Shown here: piece after piece, positions 24,194-36,234 of the stretch | Layout: every line of letters begins with the position of its first letter | Numbering within the stretch: the first letter of the stretch is position 1 | Source of the DNA: Allium sativum | Lineage: Eukaryota; Streptophyta; Magnoliopsida; Asparagales; Amaryllidaceae | Assembly (NCBI GenBank): GCA_030737875.1 | Contig: CM060922.1 | Coordinates: 227,213,835-227,277,834, forward strand | Direction of reading: 5' to 3' | DNA: 64,000 nt | The notes under the pieces: model-generated | Seen by the model: the letters and a program-made list of their open reading frames with translations, nothing else | What the model was told of the DNA's origin: nothing | Databases searched by the model: none | Position numbers and translations under genes: made by a program

Positions 24194-24590
24194 CCCCCCC
24201 CCCCCCCAATTTGAAAAATCCCGATCCCCAGATCGATGGCGACGACGTCGTCGCCCTACCTCACCGCCGCATCAGGCAGAGCCACCGCCGCCACCACACC
24301 CCTCCCCACATCCTCCCCCTTCGCTTCGATCTTCCCCCTCCCCTCCTTGATTTGAAAATCGCCGTTCATTCCTGAATCACCAGACCCGTCGCCCCCTTCG
24401 CCGCAGCACTGCCAGAGACTCCCGACCCCACCAGCGACGCCACCTCCGGTGAATTCCCCCTTCAGCACCTCGCGCGACCTCCCCCTCTTCTCCCCTTGCC
24501 GTTCAAACACCTCAACCCCTCTACTCCTCCAATTGGGACCTCGCAAACCCCAGTCGCTCCCTACACCTCCGGTTCAACGCTCCAGACAGT
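24194..24590. repeat. Poly-C run and GC-rich core of L6 copy B
   Basis: A run of 14 C (24194-24207) is followed by a GC-rich, C-rich island to about 24590. It corresponds to the G-rich cores of copies A and C on the other strand. Reading frames here are low-complexity and unsupported. Confidence 0.6.
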
Positions 24591-26028
24591 AGCAGTGAGT
24601 TTTTTTTTGTTTCTTATTCTTTTTCCTAGTTTTATTTTGATATAAAACAAAGTATAAAAATTCAGTTGTTTTTATATAACAGTTTAAAATCTGATTTTAT
24701 TTATAGAAAACATTGTCTAAAAATATGATTTTTGATTATACAATAATAAAATTTCGATTTTTATGTATGTAGATTTAAAATAAAAATACGATTTTTAACC
24801 AGGTTATGATATGAAATTATTTTTAGAAAGGTAAAAATATTAATTTTAGCCTATGTATGCTTTATAAAATAATCATACAAAGAAATAAGTATTGATTGGT
24901 GAAAAATATAATTTTTAACTTAGGTATACTACATAGATTGTCAATCAAAGCACGGCGGAGTGGAACCCAAAGGTGAGAACTCCTCACTTTTATTTTATTT
25001 TCTAGTTTGAAATATATACTAGGATGCAGACGGTGCTTAGCAGCACCCGACACCCGTCATCCACAGACCATGGAGGACTTGTTTGTTTGATTGATGTGTT
25101 GTGAAAAGTGATTGTGTGATGTGGAATGAATAAATATTTTATAGTTAAAAATATAATTTTTAATGTGTATATAAAATAAATATTTATAAACAAATCGGAC
25201 GATTTGTTTATGTACACACATTTGAATGATATTGATTGGGACGATAAATTTTACATATCGCCCAGCTACACAAATAAAATTCATTATTTGTTGATTGAAA
25301 CCCCACACGGGTATTGAGATGATATATGACACACACTAATCCCGATATTTAGTTGTATGTCGATCGATTGATTGACAGGCTGTTATAAACGTTGAATATT
25401 TATATTTGATGCTTATACAGTGTAGAATGCACTCTGGATGATGGATTGTTGTTTTCATTGTTGTTATACACATTGGTTGTGTGAAATCCATATAACCAAC
25501 ATTATATGGTAATTGACTGTGTCTGATTCTAGTTCAGAAAGAATGAATATTTTAAAATAATGAATATTTTCAAATAATAATATGATTTCGATGTCCTATT
25601 TGGGATGGACACAAATATATTTAAATATATAAAGTCGTGCCGATTAGATTGACGCCATTTTGACGTGAACGATATTTATATCTATTTTATTCATTTTTAT
25701 AATGAATATCGAAAAGGAATGGATTTCAAAATATTATGTTTTGAAAATATTATCATTTATATATCGATGATATGGAATATTCAATTTTGATTTGAAATTG
25801 AATATGAAGTTGAATTAGTTTTGAAAACGAATTTAAAACAAATTATAAAATACATTTTAGAAGGAAATCGATGAAATATATATTATATATATAATGGCCT
25901 GAATAGAACGCGTCGCGCTGCGGTAGTTCACGAATTTCGATCATTGACTTCGAACGGATATTATGGGAGATCCGACCGTCGGATTCTCCTAAAACCAGAA
26001 TCGTTGGGTTTGTATCGAAAAGAGCTTT

Positions 26029-26232
26029 CTAACGAAAATTAGAGATTTGAAATCTAACAGTTGGATTTGGAATTATGTCCAAATCAAATTTGGAAAAGGT
26101 CGATGTAAGAGCAGTTCGATGGCCGTTTATGGAAATCGACTGTACGGGCCTTGATAAAATTATTAAAAATATCAATAATTTATGTAAAATCATAAAAAAT
26201 GATTTGGAAAGAATCGGGATGAAAAATTCCAT
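26029..26232 (-). other. 67-codon small ORF inside L6 copy B
   Basis: Counterpart of the frames at 43-246 and 53203-53406, same length and same start MEFF, on the strand antisense to the LTR. It keeps the stretch LSRPVQSISINGHRTAL. Function unknown and possibly none. Confidence 0.2.
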
Positions 26233-28078
26233 ATTTGAAAAGATAAAAATAGATTTATATCGAAATGAACTTGTTTTGAACTAGAATTATAATTCAATTG
26301 TTTTTAAAATAAATAAATTGGATTTGAAATGGTTTTAAAAATAACCAGAATTTCCAATATATAAATTGGAATGGATTTGAATCGAAATTGTCTTCGAAAT
26401 GTTTCGATATTGGATTTCGTGATAATGCGGGTATTGTTATGGGAATTTGAAAGATATATATTTATATCATTATTTCCAGTACGATATTTGTTGGTCGTAG
26501 AATTTGATATTGAATATAAACCGACACATTTTCTATTCAGAGCTTTGTATTTAATATCAAATGGGATTTGGGTTTGCCGTGAATGGTGTCTTCATTAACA
26601 CTGTTCTTAAACCCAATTGAGAAAAAAAGATTAAATCTTTTTATTTGGATTTAATGAAGTATACTAATTAAATGATATTTAATTGGAATCGAATTGGAAT
26701 TGATTTGTGGGTTTATCGTGAACGGTGTTTTAAATAACATTTATTCGTTAACCCGATAATTTATGGAATGTGAATTGGGATTGTTGTGAACTGTGCTTTA
26801 ACGACATTCGTTCTTTAACTCGATTCACAGTGAAATGTGTTTTGGAATTTATAAATCTTTTTTTAAGATTTAAAGAAGATTTTCCAAAGTAAAGTTTTCC
26901 AATTTAAATAAAATAAATTGAAATGGGATGGAATTCGATTTGGTAATAATCAAAGTGAATTTCTGTGGATGAGGACTGCTAATATATATGGAATTTAAAA
27001 GGCTTTGCCGTTATTCCATTTATATTATTAGTCAGATATGGAAGTTTATATCGATTATATATATATATATATATATATATCGATTTGTTTTCCATGAAGA
27101 TTCCATCGTTAATGGAATGTGATTTTGGGTTGTTGTAAATGGTATCTTTAATAATACTGTTCTTAGAACCAACGGAGTTAAGAAAATCAAAAACTGACTG
27201 GAGATTAGTTAAGCTGAATGGTTTCTTGGGTATTGATCTGATGTTGGTTTCGGCCTTCGGGGCTAATACCTTAGGAATTGTTCACTTGCTAATTTACGGT
27301 TGAAGGCCGATGGAAATGGAATGTGATTTTGGGTTTATAGTGGACCGTGTTTTTAAATGACATTGGTTCTTTAACCCAGTTAAACACAGGATATGATTTC
27401 CCAAGTTACACAATCATTAATATTGATTTTTGGGAAGATTAAAACCAAGTGGAGTTTAAATGAATCTTTAAATAGATTAAAATGTGAACTTGATAACTAA
27501 AATTATCAAATTCAAGAAATGATCGAGAATGGAGTATCACCAGCTTTTCTCCAAGCAATATTTAAATCTTTAATTAGATTTGAACGTGAAATGGTAATTG
27601 AATTTACCGATAAAACCGTGGTGTTAGATATGAAGTATTACCAGTTTTACTTCATGGGATGAATAAGTTGGGATTGGGAAATTAAAATAAATGATTACTT
27701 CGGTAAGGTTCGTTAATCCGACTAGTTTGGATAAACCATAATATGGTTTGAATTGATATTCAAAGGAAGATTAAAGAATAAATTTAAGGAATTTATCTTT
27801 GATAAAATTTATGGGAACCTTTTCCAAAGTAAAAGAATATTTGAATAAAGGAATATTCTGGTTTGTAATAAGGCGTATGTTGTGTTTTTATAACACATGT
27901 TTATTATATACGTGAGCTATTCGGAAAGACCGAATTTATCTCATTCTGAATAACTGAATCGAGGAGAAGTCGACGATGACGACGGTGGTTGAAAACCAGA
28001 GAGGTGGGAATCAGTTGGTGATCGTCCAGACGTACTTGGAGATTGATGGATATGTGAGGAATAAGGTTCCTCCGGTAT

Positions 28079-28083
28079 CGTAC
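28079..28083. repeat. Target-site duplication of NA1 (left)
   Basis: CGTAC before NA1 and TGTTC after it (36235-36239). The empty site in L6 copy C reads CGTTC in the same orientation, so each side carries one substitution from an ancestral CGTTC. Confidence 0.85.
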
Positions 28084-29030
28084 TGTTTGCGAACAAATCA
28101 TACAATTGTAAACAACTGTAAAATCCGTTCGGCTTTCCTAAACAACAAGGATTGTTGTAGAGGGTGTCGAACTCTGGGACAAACATAGGCTATCAGGACA
28201 GATTCACTATTTTATTTTTAAAATCCTAAAAGTTAGATCTAAATATGATAAGCGTTAGATCGAACACGAGTATTCCCTGTGAAGGAGCATAGATCTTAAA
28301 CGACACATAGTATGAAGGTTCAGATCTAAACCTTAGTTCATATCTAGATCTACATACATGAAGTTCAAATCTTTTGGCTATGCGATTCATATTGAATCAT
28401 ATCTATCAGCGTCATCACCCCCTAATTAAAGAGGATTAGCTAGACATAGCTAAAGAAGAAGAGAAGTAGAAACTAAATAACATAAACATAAATAAAATAA
28501 AATAACAACTGAGAGAAAGGAAGAAGGGTTTTATTCCAAGAAGAGAATTACAGAATAAAACTAAGTGTGTTTTACAATGAATGAGATAAAGTGTATTTAT
28601 AGCTGATATGACAAAGGCTACTTGGCAAATTCCATAATGTGGGACTAAAGAATTAGCCCAACTAACACATAAGCTAGTGTGAACGCAGCTGTAGAGTGAG
28701 AGGCCTTGGAAATGAGCTAATGTGAACGCAGCATGAGTGAGATGGTCTGCAAATGAGCCAATGTGAACGCAACATGAGTCTTTAGTGAGCCAAATCTACC
28801 CAACTGAACTCTATTTGCAACCGTTCTTCAAGCTTTAAACTCTTCAAGCTTTAGTAATTTCAACTTCACTCTTTTTAAGCAAATTCTTCATGCTTTATCC
28901 ATCAAATGCTCTAAACCAAACTTTTTTATCAACAATCTGAAAACACAGCTATAAATACACAATATTAATTATTTTAAATAGAAAACTAGATAAATAAGCG
29001 GATAAAATATACAGATTTATATGTATATCA
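28084..29030 (-). mobile_element. NA1 3' LTR (left copy)
   Basis: Aligns with 35003-36234 from TGTTTGCGAACAAATC to ATGTATATCA with one large gap: after GGGACAAA it jumps to the equivalent of 35386. Few other differences are visible, so the two LTRs are fairly similar. Confidence 0.9.
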
Positions 29031-29048
29031 AATACCCCCACCCTTATC
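29031..29048 (-). promoter_or_regulatory. NA1 polypurine tract
   Basis: On the minus strand AAGGGTGGGGGTATT immediately precedes the 3' LTR start TGATATAC. This placement fixes the orientation of the element. Confidence 0.7.
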
Positions 29049-31072
29049 TTTTTATTCGTCCTCGAATAAACTAAACTAAGATATGTCACACTTTCGTTGG
29101 AAACATGATTTCATTTAGCGTATGCAACAAGCCGTCAAACCCCTAGGTGTCCCTAGTAGGACGAGTGTTGTCTCGTGAGGGTTTTCAGCGGATACTACCC
29201 ACAAAATCCAAAGCGTCTTGTGTACGCGGATTAATCAAACAATATATTTAAGGTCTTTCATATTCCAAGGATTTCACCTAACTTCAATAATAACGGTTTA
29301 GCCCTAAATTGTCCATCCCATAATTAGTGCAAAAATGAATACAAATTTTCAAGCTGAATCGTAATTCCTTGAAAACACTGTAATTGTCTTGAAGGTTAAG
29401 AGCGTGGTGTCAACCAAAGTTCTGCACATCGACAATGTGCACCCAATCATTTCTTTATTCTTTTTTTTTTTTGAATAATTTTGCACCAATGTAACTATAA
29501 TGTATTGGATATGAGTTATGCATAGATGAAGGAAAATTTTGTAAGTTCTAAAAATATTCTAGATAAGAGGGCAAGTGTATTAGTTGAACTTCAGGCTACA
29601 AAAGATAAAGTAATACTAAAGCACATATGAACATTTTTGTTTCCTTTCATCTCTTCTACTACAATCCTCACTTCCAAGTACAGTATAATGGATGTGGATG
29701 GAATGGAAATGGATGCTGCATAGTCAAGAATGATGAAGACTATTTTATTCAGAGAGACTCTCTCTTTATTTCATTTTTTTTTTCTCTTTTTTTTTCTTTC
29801 TTTTTTTTTTTTTTGCATGATGAATGATGAGTGGAGATGGAATGATGCCATACATTATTTCATTTGATTCCTCCTCTACTAAACCAATACTTCATGAAAG
29901 GAAAGTTTTGTGCCCTAGTTACTCTATTTCTATAACCCTAATTCAACACACAAGTCTGGATTGATGTTATATAAAAAGCTGAAAGGAATGATAAACAAAG
30001 TTTTGTAAGATAGATAACCCATACAAAATAAGATGTGGTATATGGTTATCCTACCTTAAAACAAGTACGGAGTGGGTAGTGTAATATTGGTATAAAAATT
30101 GACGTTTCTGAACCTTTGAAAATAAATCAGTACAAGGTTCTTAAGTATACCAATATAAGAAAAACTTGTCGAAACATGGATGTAATTCAACTAAAACTTG
30201 GCTTTGAATAATGTGGGGTATCGAAGAAGAATGATACAATGAGTCATTTCTCCTTAATTGGACCAAGTGGATTTTAGAACTTACGATTTTGAAAATTTGA
30301 GTGGAAAAGAAAATATTATGCATGAAAACGAACTCAGAAAATCCAACAAATGTATGTGCAAAATCATTTTTATTTCTTGATTTTTTTTTTGATTTTTTTT
30401 ACTTTCACATTCTAACACGTATAACAAGGGTTGACACGCTTACTCCAGAACACGACTAACGTCCGCACCGTCTCAAGCTAGCATCTTAAAAAGACACATT
30501 ACAATTCAATGAATAAATAATGTTCATTCCCATCACCCAATAATTCAACTTATCAAACAAGAACCAAGGTGTTATTTATGAATTTAAGTTAATCCTTGTT
30601 CAATGAATGACCTAGTTCATAAAATTTGATTGCTGATGTAATGTAAACTCCCCCCACACTTGAGTGTGACTGTGTCCTCACAGTCGTTAATCAGACATGT
30701 CTTAGTGAAAGGGAAATAAAATAAGAGGGTTAGCATGGCTTACCGGGTACACGTGCAGAAAATACGCAGTCATCCCGGTCCACAATGGACCAATGGATCA
30801 GCCTCATCAAGATTATGAGACACAGCTGAAGCACAGAAAACCAAATCATAAAGGATTTTATATTACGTGTCTGATTTGGAAAAACAAATCTTGTTTTTTT
30901 AGAAGTTTGAGTTGCTAATTTTAAAATTTTGAGCTTACAATTGATCCTAAAATCAAATTGAAATTCTGTAGCAGCTAAAGAGAGGTCACCGAGCTAGGGT
31001 TCAGTAAAAGTTTCAAAAACAAATTTTGATTTGTTCAGATGATGTATAAATTGAGAGACGTGTGCATCACTC
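29049..31072 (-). other. NA1 non-coding region between ORF and 3' LTR
   Basis: About 2 kb without a supported gene. It has poly-T/A runs (29461-29474, 29770-29815) and a second polypurine-like motif at 30650-30664 (plus-strand CCCCCCACACTTGAG), echoed at 31075-31087 just past the ORF end. It would be the long 3' untranslated part of the element. Confidence 0.5.
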
Positions 31073-31819
31073 TCACCCCCACACTTGTTTTGAGAAATAT
31101 TGTTCAGTTTTGTTTTTGTTATTTGAAATGTTATGGACTAAAGGTTCATTCATAAATCCAAAGTCAAAACCGAACAAACGAATTTTCAGTAAATTTCGAA
31201 ATCGTGTTTTCTCAAAAACAGTGTTATTCCAGAAAGAGTTCATATGCTGTAGAAATTTATCATTGAAAAACAGGTGATCACAGTGAGGTTCAGTTGAATC
31301 GATCAAGTCGCAAGGAGTTTCAACAATTTTAGAAAAATCGTCATTGTGATTAAAATCACGTTCAATAGTTTCGTTGTTGTCAACCTCAAGAATTTCAAGA
31401 TTTTCAAATGTTTCATTTTCAATTTCAGACCCAACAACGTTATCGTCACTTAGTTCAGGAAGTTTTCGTTCATCAAAGTCATCCTCTCTCAAACAGTTAT
31501 TACCAACTTCATCATTTCTTTTAGATTGACAATCTAAAGTTGCTATATTTTCAAAATTTTCAGAATTTGAGAGAGGAAGATCAAATTGAAGATTGACGTC
31601 TTTATTTTCAAGTGAATTTAAGTTCAAATCGATTACCGAGATTTCAACAACTTCATTAAGATTTTTATCAATTTCAAAAGTTGTTAGTTGACAATTTTCG
31701 ATTTCAGTAAGAGTTGAATTTTCAGCAAAAGCATCAGTTTGAGTTTGAATTTCAGTTTCGCAGAAATCAAAGTTTTGCACCAGAGATTTTTCAAAAATTT
31801 CATTTTCATCAATAGTCAA
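31073..31819 (-). pseudogene. NA1 ORF, C-terminal part (acidic, unrecognised)
   Basis: An open minus-strand frame of 248 codons. The product is very acidic and rich in Asn, Glu and Asp (DENEIFEKS near the start, repeated ENxE-type stretches) and ends NKNKTEQYFSKQVWG. There is no zinc knuckle, protease or polymerase motif. It is in a different frame from the upstream part, with a stop and a frameshift between them (31820-31850), so it is best seen as the tail of one longer decayed protein. It occupies the usual place of Gag. I do not recognise the family. Confidence 0.5.
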
Positions 31820-31848
31820 ATCGTCAGAACATCAATAATCGTTATGTA

Positions 31849-32787
31849 CTATTGTGACGAAGTTAATGGCTGACTATTTGTTTCAAAAGAAACATTGGCA
31901 GAAAGTTGTTTGTCACTAGATTGGGATTTATAGTTGTTGTACAAGTTTGTAACTTCAGTTTGAAGAAGAGAAATGTGATAAAGTATCCTAGTGCAACTTT
32001 GTTTGCTGTCTGTTATTCTTTGAGCAAGTTCTTCGACGTAAGTCAAGCCAAGTTTCATTAAATCCTCAAATTCGTCAACATCATCAATTCCCTCAAGTAA
32101 TAACTTCTCTAGATTTTGCCAATGTTTAATAGTGTATTGAGCCAGTTGTTCAATGTTACGCATGTTTTCGATATATTTATTTTCAGAATCTTGTTTTTCA
32201 TCTAAAATTCGTGCCCATTCCTTGATGTCCTCGCGACAATTCGAAATGTCATGCATTAATTGATCAATTTCACTCAGGCTCTCATCTATCAAATTGGTAA
32301 ACACACCAGACTTCAAAATGTTGTTTTTTAGATTCGTCATTCCTATGTGTTCCTCGGTGGTTGACCTTAAAAACTCATCCACCTCATCTCTTAGAAGTCA
32401 TCCATTATTTATTTTCCAAAACCAACATCGCCAAAAATTTAGCTTGTTCGCAACACATTTTTCATATTCGATAACCAACATTTGACATTCACTCGTATTA
32501 TGAAAATCATTTTGGTTTTCAAAAATTTCGTTAAAACCCATGTTGCAATTGTTTTGAATTTCAGCACTTTGCTAAGCCATTTGCGCTAGCAGTCGTCTCG
32601 CCTCAGATAAACTGTCATTAATCATAGAATGACAGTTTTCATATTGGGGTACAACCGTTTGATGAGATTGGTGGAAATTATTCGAAAAAATTTCAGCTTG
32701 AAATTCAGTCTGATTTGAATTAAAACCAAAATCATTTAAAGTTTGAAAAGAATTGCAATTTTGGTTGTACATGGGGCAAGCGCGCAT
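31849..32787 (-). pseudogene. NA1 ORF, N-terminal and middle part (unrecognised, Gag position)
   Basis: Starting at ATG 32787 (MRACPMYNQNCNSFQTL) one minus-strand frame continues to 31849 with two internal stops (near 32574 and 32400). The part from 32382 is helical in character, with heptad-like Leu/Ile spacing and many Glu/Asp (EIDQLMHDI, EWARIL, HWQNLEKLL), suggesting a coiled coil. There are no nucleic-acid-binding or catalytic motifs. It is the first frame after the primer site and a long leader, so a structural Gag-like role is possible, but this is inference from position only. Confidence 0.5.
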
Positions 32788-33060
32788 GTACTAGAAGTAG
32801 AGAGTTTTTCGTCGAAAAATCAGTTGCAAAGTTGTGGCTCTAAAGAAGCTCCTAAAAAAATATGTTAAAATTAACAACTTCGGATTATATGAATACAAGT
32901 CTGGGCCAGGTTCGGACAGGGGTTATCGGTGTGCCACGAATCACCGTAGAAACACGACTGAAGGTTTAAGAACCTGTTTGAGTTCTAGACTCTACCGTTC
33001 CTTTGACACCTCAGAGAGTATCAATCCTAATTGTCAATTTAACAAATATTTTGTCCTATG

Positions 33061-34979
33061 AGCTTTGGGGAATTCTCGATTCGATTTCAAAAATAAACTT
33101 TTCAATTAATCCCACATTCGTTTTAAAATTTTAAACCACACATCAACAGGCAAAATATTCAGTCACAGAATGAACAATCTCAGAACAGTCACAGAATAGG
33201 AAATTGCAGAATTTTTTTTTTTACAAGCAAGCCAATCTCCTGCAGAATATTTTTACAAGCGATTTCTATATACTTTTCTTTGCAGCAGCAATCCCTGTAG
33301 AGTTAGAAAATACTCACCTTGATCGGCAGTCCGTCCAGTGCAGTTGAGTCGCGCTAGCGCGTTCACACCCCACTTGGTGTGCAACCGCTCCAATCAAATC
33401 TGTTTGCAAATCACTTGGCTGAACTCTTCACTTCTCGTTGGCCTTTGAATTGATTTCTTTGCTTGACTTCGATTCCTTGATTTGTTTGCTTGAGCCTTGA
33501 ATTCTTTCTGCTTTGGCCTTTGTTTGAGTTCTCTCTTTCTCTTTTTTGACTTTTTTTTTGAAAGGAAAACTAAAATGGCACTAAAACAAAAACAAAAGAA
33601 AACTAAGGCTAATAAAAAAAATTAAACAAAGAGATGAAATCTTTTTCTTCCTTTTTTTTGAAGAAACACAAGAAAATATATAACAAACAAAGAAAACAAT
33701 TTTTTTAAAAAAAAAAAGGATTTGGGAAAAGAAAGCTAGAACCAACTTACAAAATTCAAAGAAGAGAAAAGGATTTTTTTTTAAAGGGAACAGGGAGAAC
33801 TATAAACTATGAGAAGAAGAAAAAACAAAGGAAGAGGATGGGGTATTCGTTTGAGAAGTGGTTGTGGTGACTATTATTTGTGACGAAGAGGTTGGAGAGG
33901 ATGGGTATATGTAGAACAGAAGAAAGAAAATTGGAAAGAATTGAAAAAGAATTTTTTTAATTTTTTTTTGGGAAAAGGAATGTATTTATACAAGGAATAT
34001 TGGAAAGTAGAGAAGTTTGGAAAGAAATTAAAGAAAAGAAAGGAAAGGAATTGTAATAAAAGCAATTTTTTTTTCTTTTTTAGAGAATTGCTGAAAAATA
34101 GAAATAGATTGTAGAAATTTGGAAAGAAATAATGGAAAAGAGGGGAAAGAAATTGGAAAAAGTTGGAACGAAATTAATGAAAGAAAGGGAAAGAAATAAA
34201 TGAAGAAAGAAGGGTAATGAATAGAAAAGAAAGTAGAAAAGGAAAGAGATCAAACTAAATTTGCAAGTTTTTTTTTGTTTAATTAAAATTGTTGTAAAAG
34301 TAGAGGTATGGAAAGGTGGAAAGAAATTTGAAAGAAAAAGAAAAGAATTAAAAGAAAGGAATTGTTAGAAAAGTTGAATTTTTTTATATGGAAATGTTGA
34401 AAGGAGGAAGCAAGATGCAAATAAAAGTGGAAAGAAATAAATAAAAAAATGCAAATTTTTTTTATTGTTGTCAAAATAGAAGAGAGAGAAGAGATTGTGT
34501 AGAAGAAAAATCAGAAAGAAGTAAATGAAAGATTAGGATAGAAATAGATAGAAAGAAATTGAATGGACATTAATTAGAAAATTTGGCAAAATTTTATTTT
34601 TTAGAAACTTGAAAAGAAATCAATTTGTGAAACAATTGCAAGGAGGAAGAGAAATAGAAGAGAAGGAAAGAAAATCACAAAAAGATTTGTTTTTTTTAAT
34701 TTATAAAAATTGTAAAAAGGAAAAAAAATTATGGAGAGATGTCAAGAAAGAAGGAAAGCAACAAAGAAAGGAAACAACACAAAAGCAAGAATTTTTTTTC
34801 TCTTATTTGGTAGATATACGGTATCACAAATCAAATACCAAATCAACCAACAAGTTTTTTTTATCTATGCTAGAAAACAAAAGGGAACAAAATAAAATAA
34901 AAATATTTTTTTGTGTTTTTTTTATATTAAGAAAAAGAAAATTATAACCCGAAGGATTTAAAAACAAAAATTATTTTGG
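33061..34979 (-). other. NA1 leader with purine-rich strand bias
   Basis: About 1.9 kb between the primer site and the ORF. From about 33540 to 34970 the plus strand is strongly purine-biased (many GAAAG, GGAAAG and AAAGAAAT words), broken by repeated short T-runs of 7-10 bases. On the element's sense strand this is a long pyrimidine tract. No gene is supported; the short Lys/Phe-rich frames in it are products of composition. Confidence 0.5.
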
Positions 34980-34997
34980 TCCCCGGCAACGGCGCCA
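34980..34997 (-). promoter_or_regulatory. NA1 primer-binding site (tRNA-Asp)
   Basis: On the minus strand TGGCGCCGTTGCCGGGGA begins five bases inside the 5' LTR. Its complement TCCCCGGCAACGGCGCCA is the 3' end of plant tRNA-Asp(GUC) including CCA, an 18-of-18 match from memory of that tRNA. Confidence 0.85.
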
Positions 34998-35002
34998 AAA
35001 TT

Positions 35003-36234
35003 TGTTTGCGAACAAATCATACAATTGTAAACAACTGTAAAATCCATTCGGCTTTCCTAAACAACAAGAATTGTTGTACAGGGTGTCGAACTCTGGGACA
35101 AAAAATATTTAAATAAGGAAATCCAATCAAGTTATTCCAGGAATTTGATTGATTGAAAACACAGAAAATAACAGCAATTAAATAAAAAAAGAGATTTATA
35201 TAATTAAAGAAAACAATTAGGGAGTGATGACATAAATTAGATTAATATTCATCAATAGCCAAACAGATTAATCAGCTCTAATTCATGTTTCTGTCACAAA
35301 CATGAATCAACGATAATTAGGTTTCTAGAAACAAATATGTGAATAACAACAAGTATAGCCTATGTAGGAGCTAAGCTCTTAAACAACCATAGGCTATCAG
35401 GACAGATTCACTATTTTATTTCTAAAATCCTAAAAGTTAGATGTAAATATGATAAGCGTTAGATCGAAAACGAATATACCCTGTGAAGGAGCATAGCTCT
35501 TAAACGACAAATAGTATGAAGGTTCAGATCTAACCCTGAGTTCATATCTAGATCTACATACATGAAGTTCAAATCTTTTGGCTATGCGATTCATATTGAA
35601 TCATATCTATCAGCGTCATCGCCCCCTAATTAAAGAGGATTAGCTAGACATAGCTAAAGAAGAAGAGAAGCAAAAACTAAATAACATAAACATAAATAAA
35701 ATAAAATAACAACTGAGAGAAAGGAAGAAGAGTTTTATTCCAAGAAGAGAATTACAGAATAAAACTAAGTGTGTTTTACAATGAATGAGATAAAGTGTAT
35801 TTATAGCTGATATGACAAAGGCTACTTGGCAAATTCCATAATGTGGGACTAAAGAATTAGCCCAACTAACACATAAGCTAGTGTAAACGCAGCTGTAGAG
35901 TGAGAGGCCTCGCAGATGAGCTAATGTGAACGCAACATGAGTGAGATGGTCTGCAAATGAACCAATGTGAACGCAACATGAGTCTTTAGTGAGCCAAATC
36001 TACCCAACTGAACTCTATTTGCAACCATTCTTCAAGCTTTAAACTCTTCAAGCTTTAGTAATTTCAACTTCACTCTTTTTAAGCAAATTCTTCATGCTTT
36101 ATCCATCAAATGCTCTAAACCAAACTTTTTTATCAACAATCTGAAAACACAGCTATAAATACACAATATTAATTATTTTAAATAGAAAACTAGATAAATA
36201 AGCGGATAAAATATACACATTTACATGTATATCA
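35003..36234 (-). mobile_element. NA1 5' LTR (right copy)
   Basis: 1232 bp. Includes a partly duplicated pair of GCTCTTAAAC-containing segments (about 35368 and 35487), which may have promoted the deletion seen in the other LTR. Followed by TGTTC, the right target duplication. Confidence 0.9.

Larger units (their letters stand above)
28084..36234 (-). mobile_element. NA1: non-autonomous LTR retrotransposon with tRNA-Asp primer site
   Basis: An 8151-bp element inserted in L6 copy B. The LTRs are 28084-29030 (947 bp) and 35003-36234 (1232 bp), TG...CA in either sense. The primer-binding site lies next to the right LTR and the polypurine tract next to the left one, so the element is on the minus strand. 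The left LTR lacks about 285 bp present in the right LTR (around 35100-35385). The roughly 6 kb internal region has no recognisable protease, RT, RNase H or integrase. Its only long frame is the interrupted one at 32787-31073. The tRNA-Asp site and CCCCCACACTTG motifs recall Athila-type elements; that assignment is inference. Confidence 0.88.

Noticed and set aside
24256..24546. 96-codon Gly/Arg-rich minus-strand frame
   Set aside because: It is a composition effect of the GC-rich L6 core; copies A and C have no matching protein.
33874..34947. Phe/Lys-rich small frames in the NA1 leader
   Set aside because: They follow from the purine/pyrimidine bias and poly-T runs.
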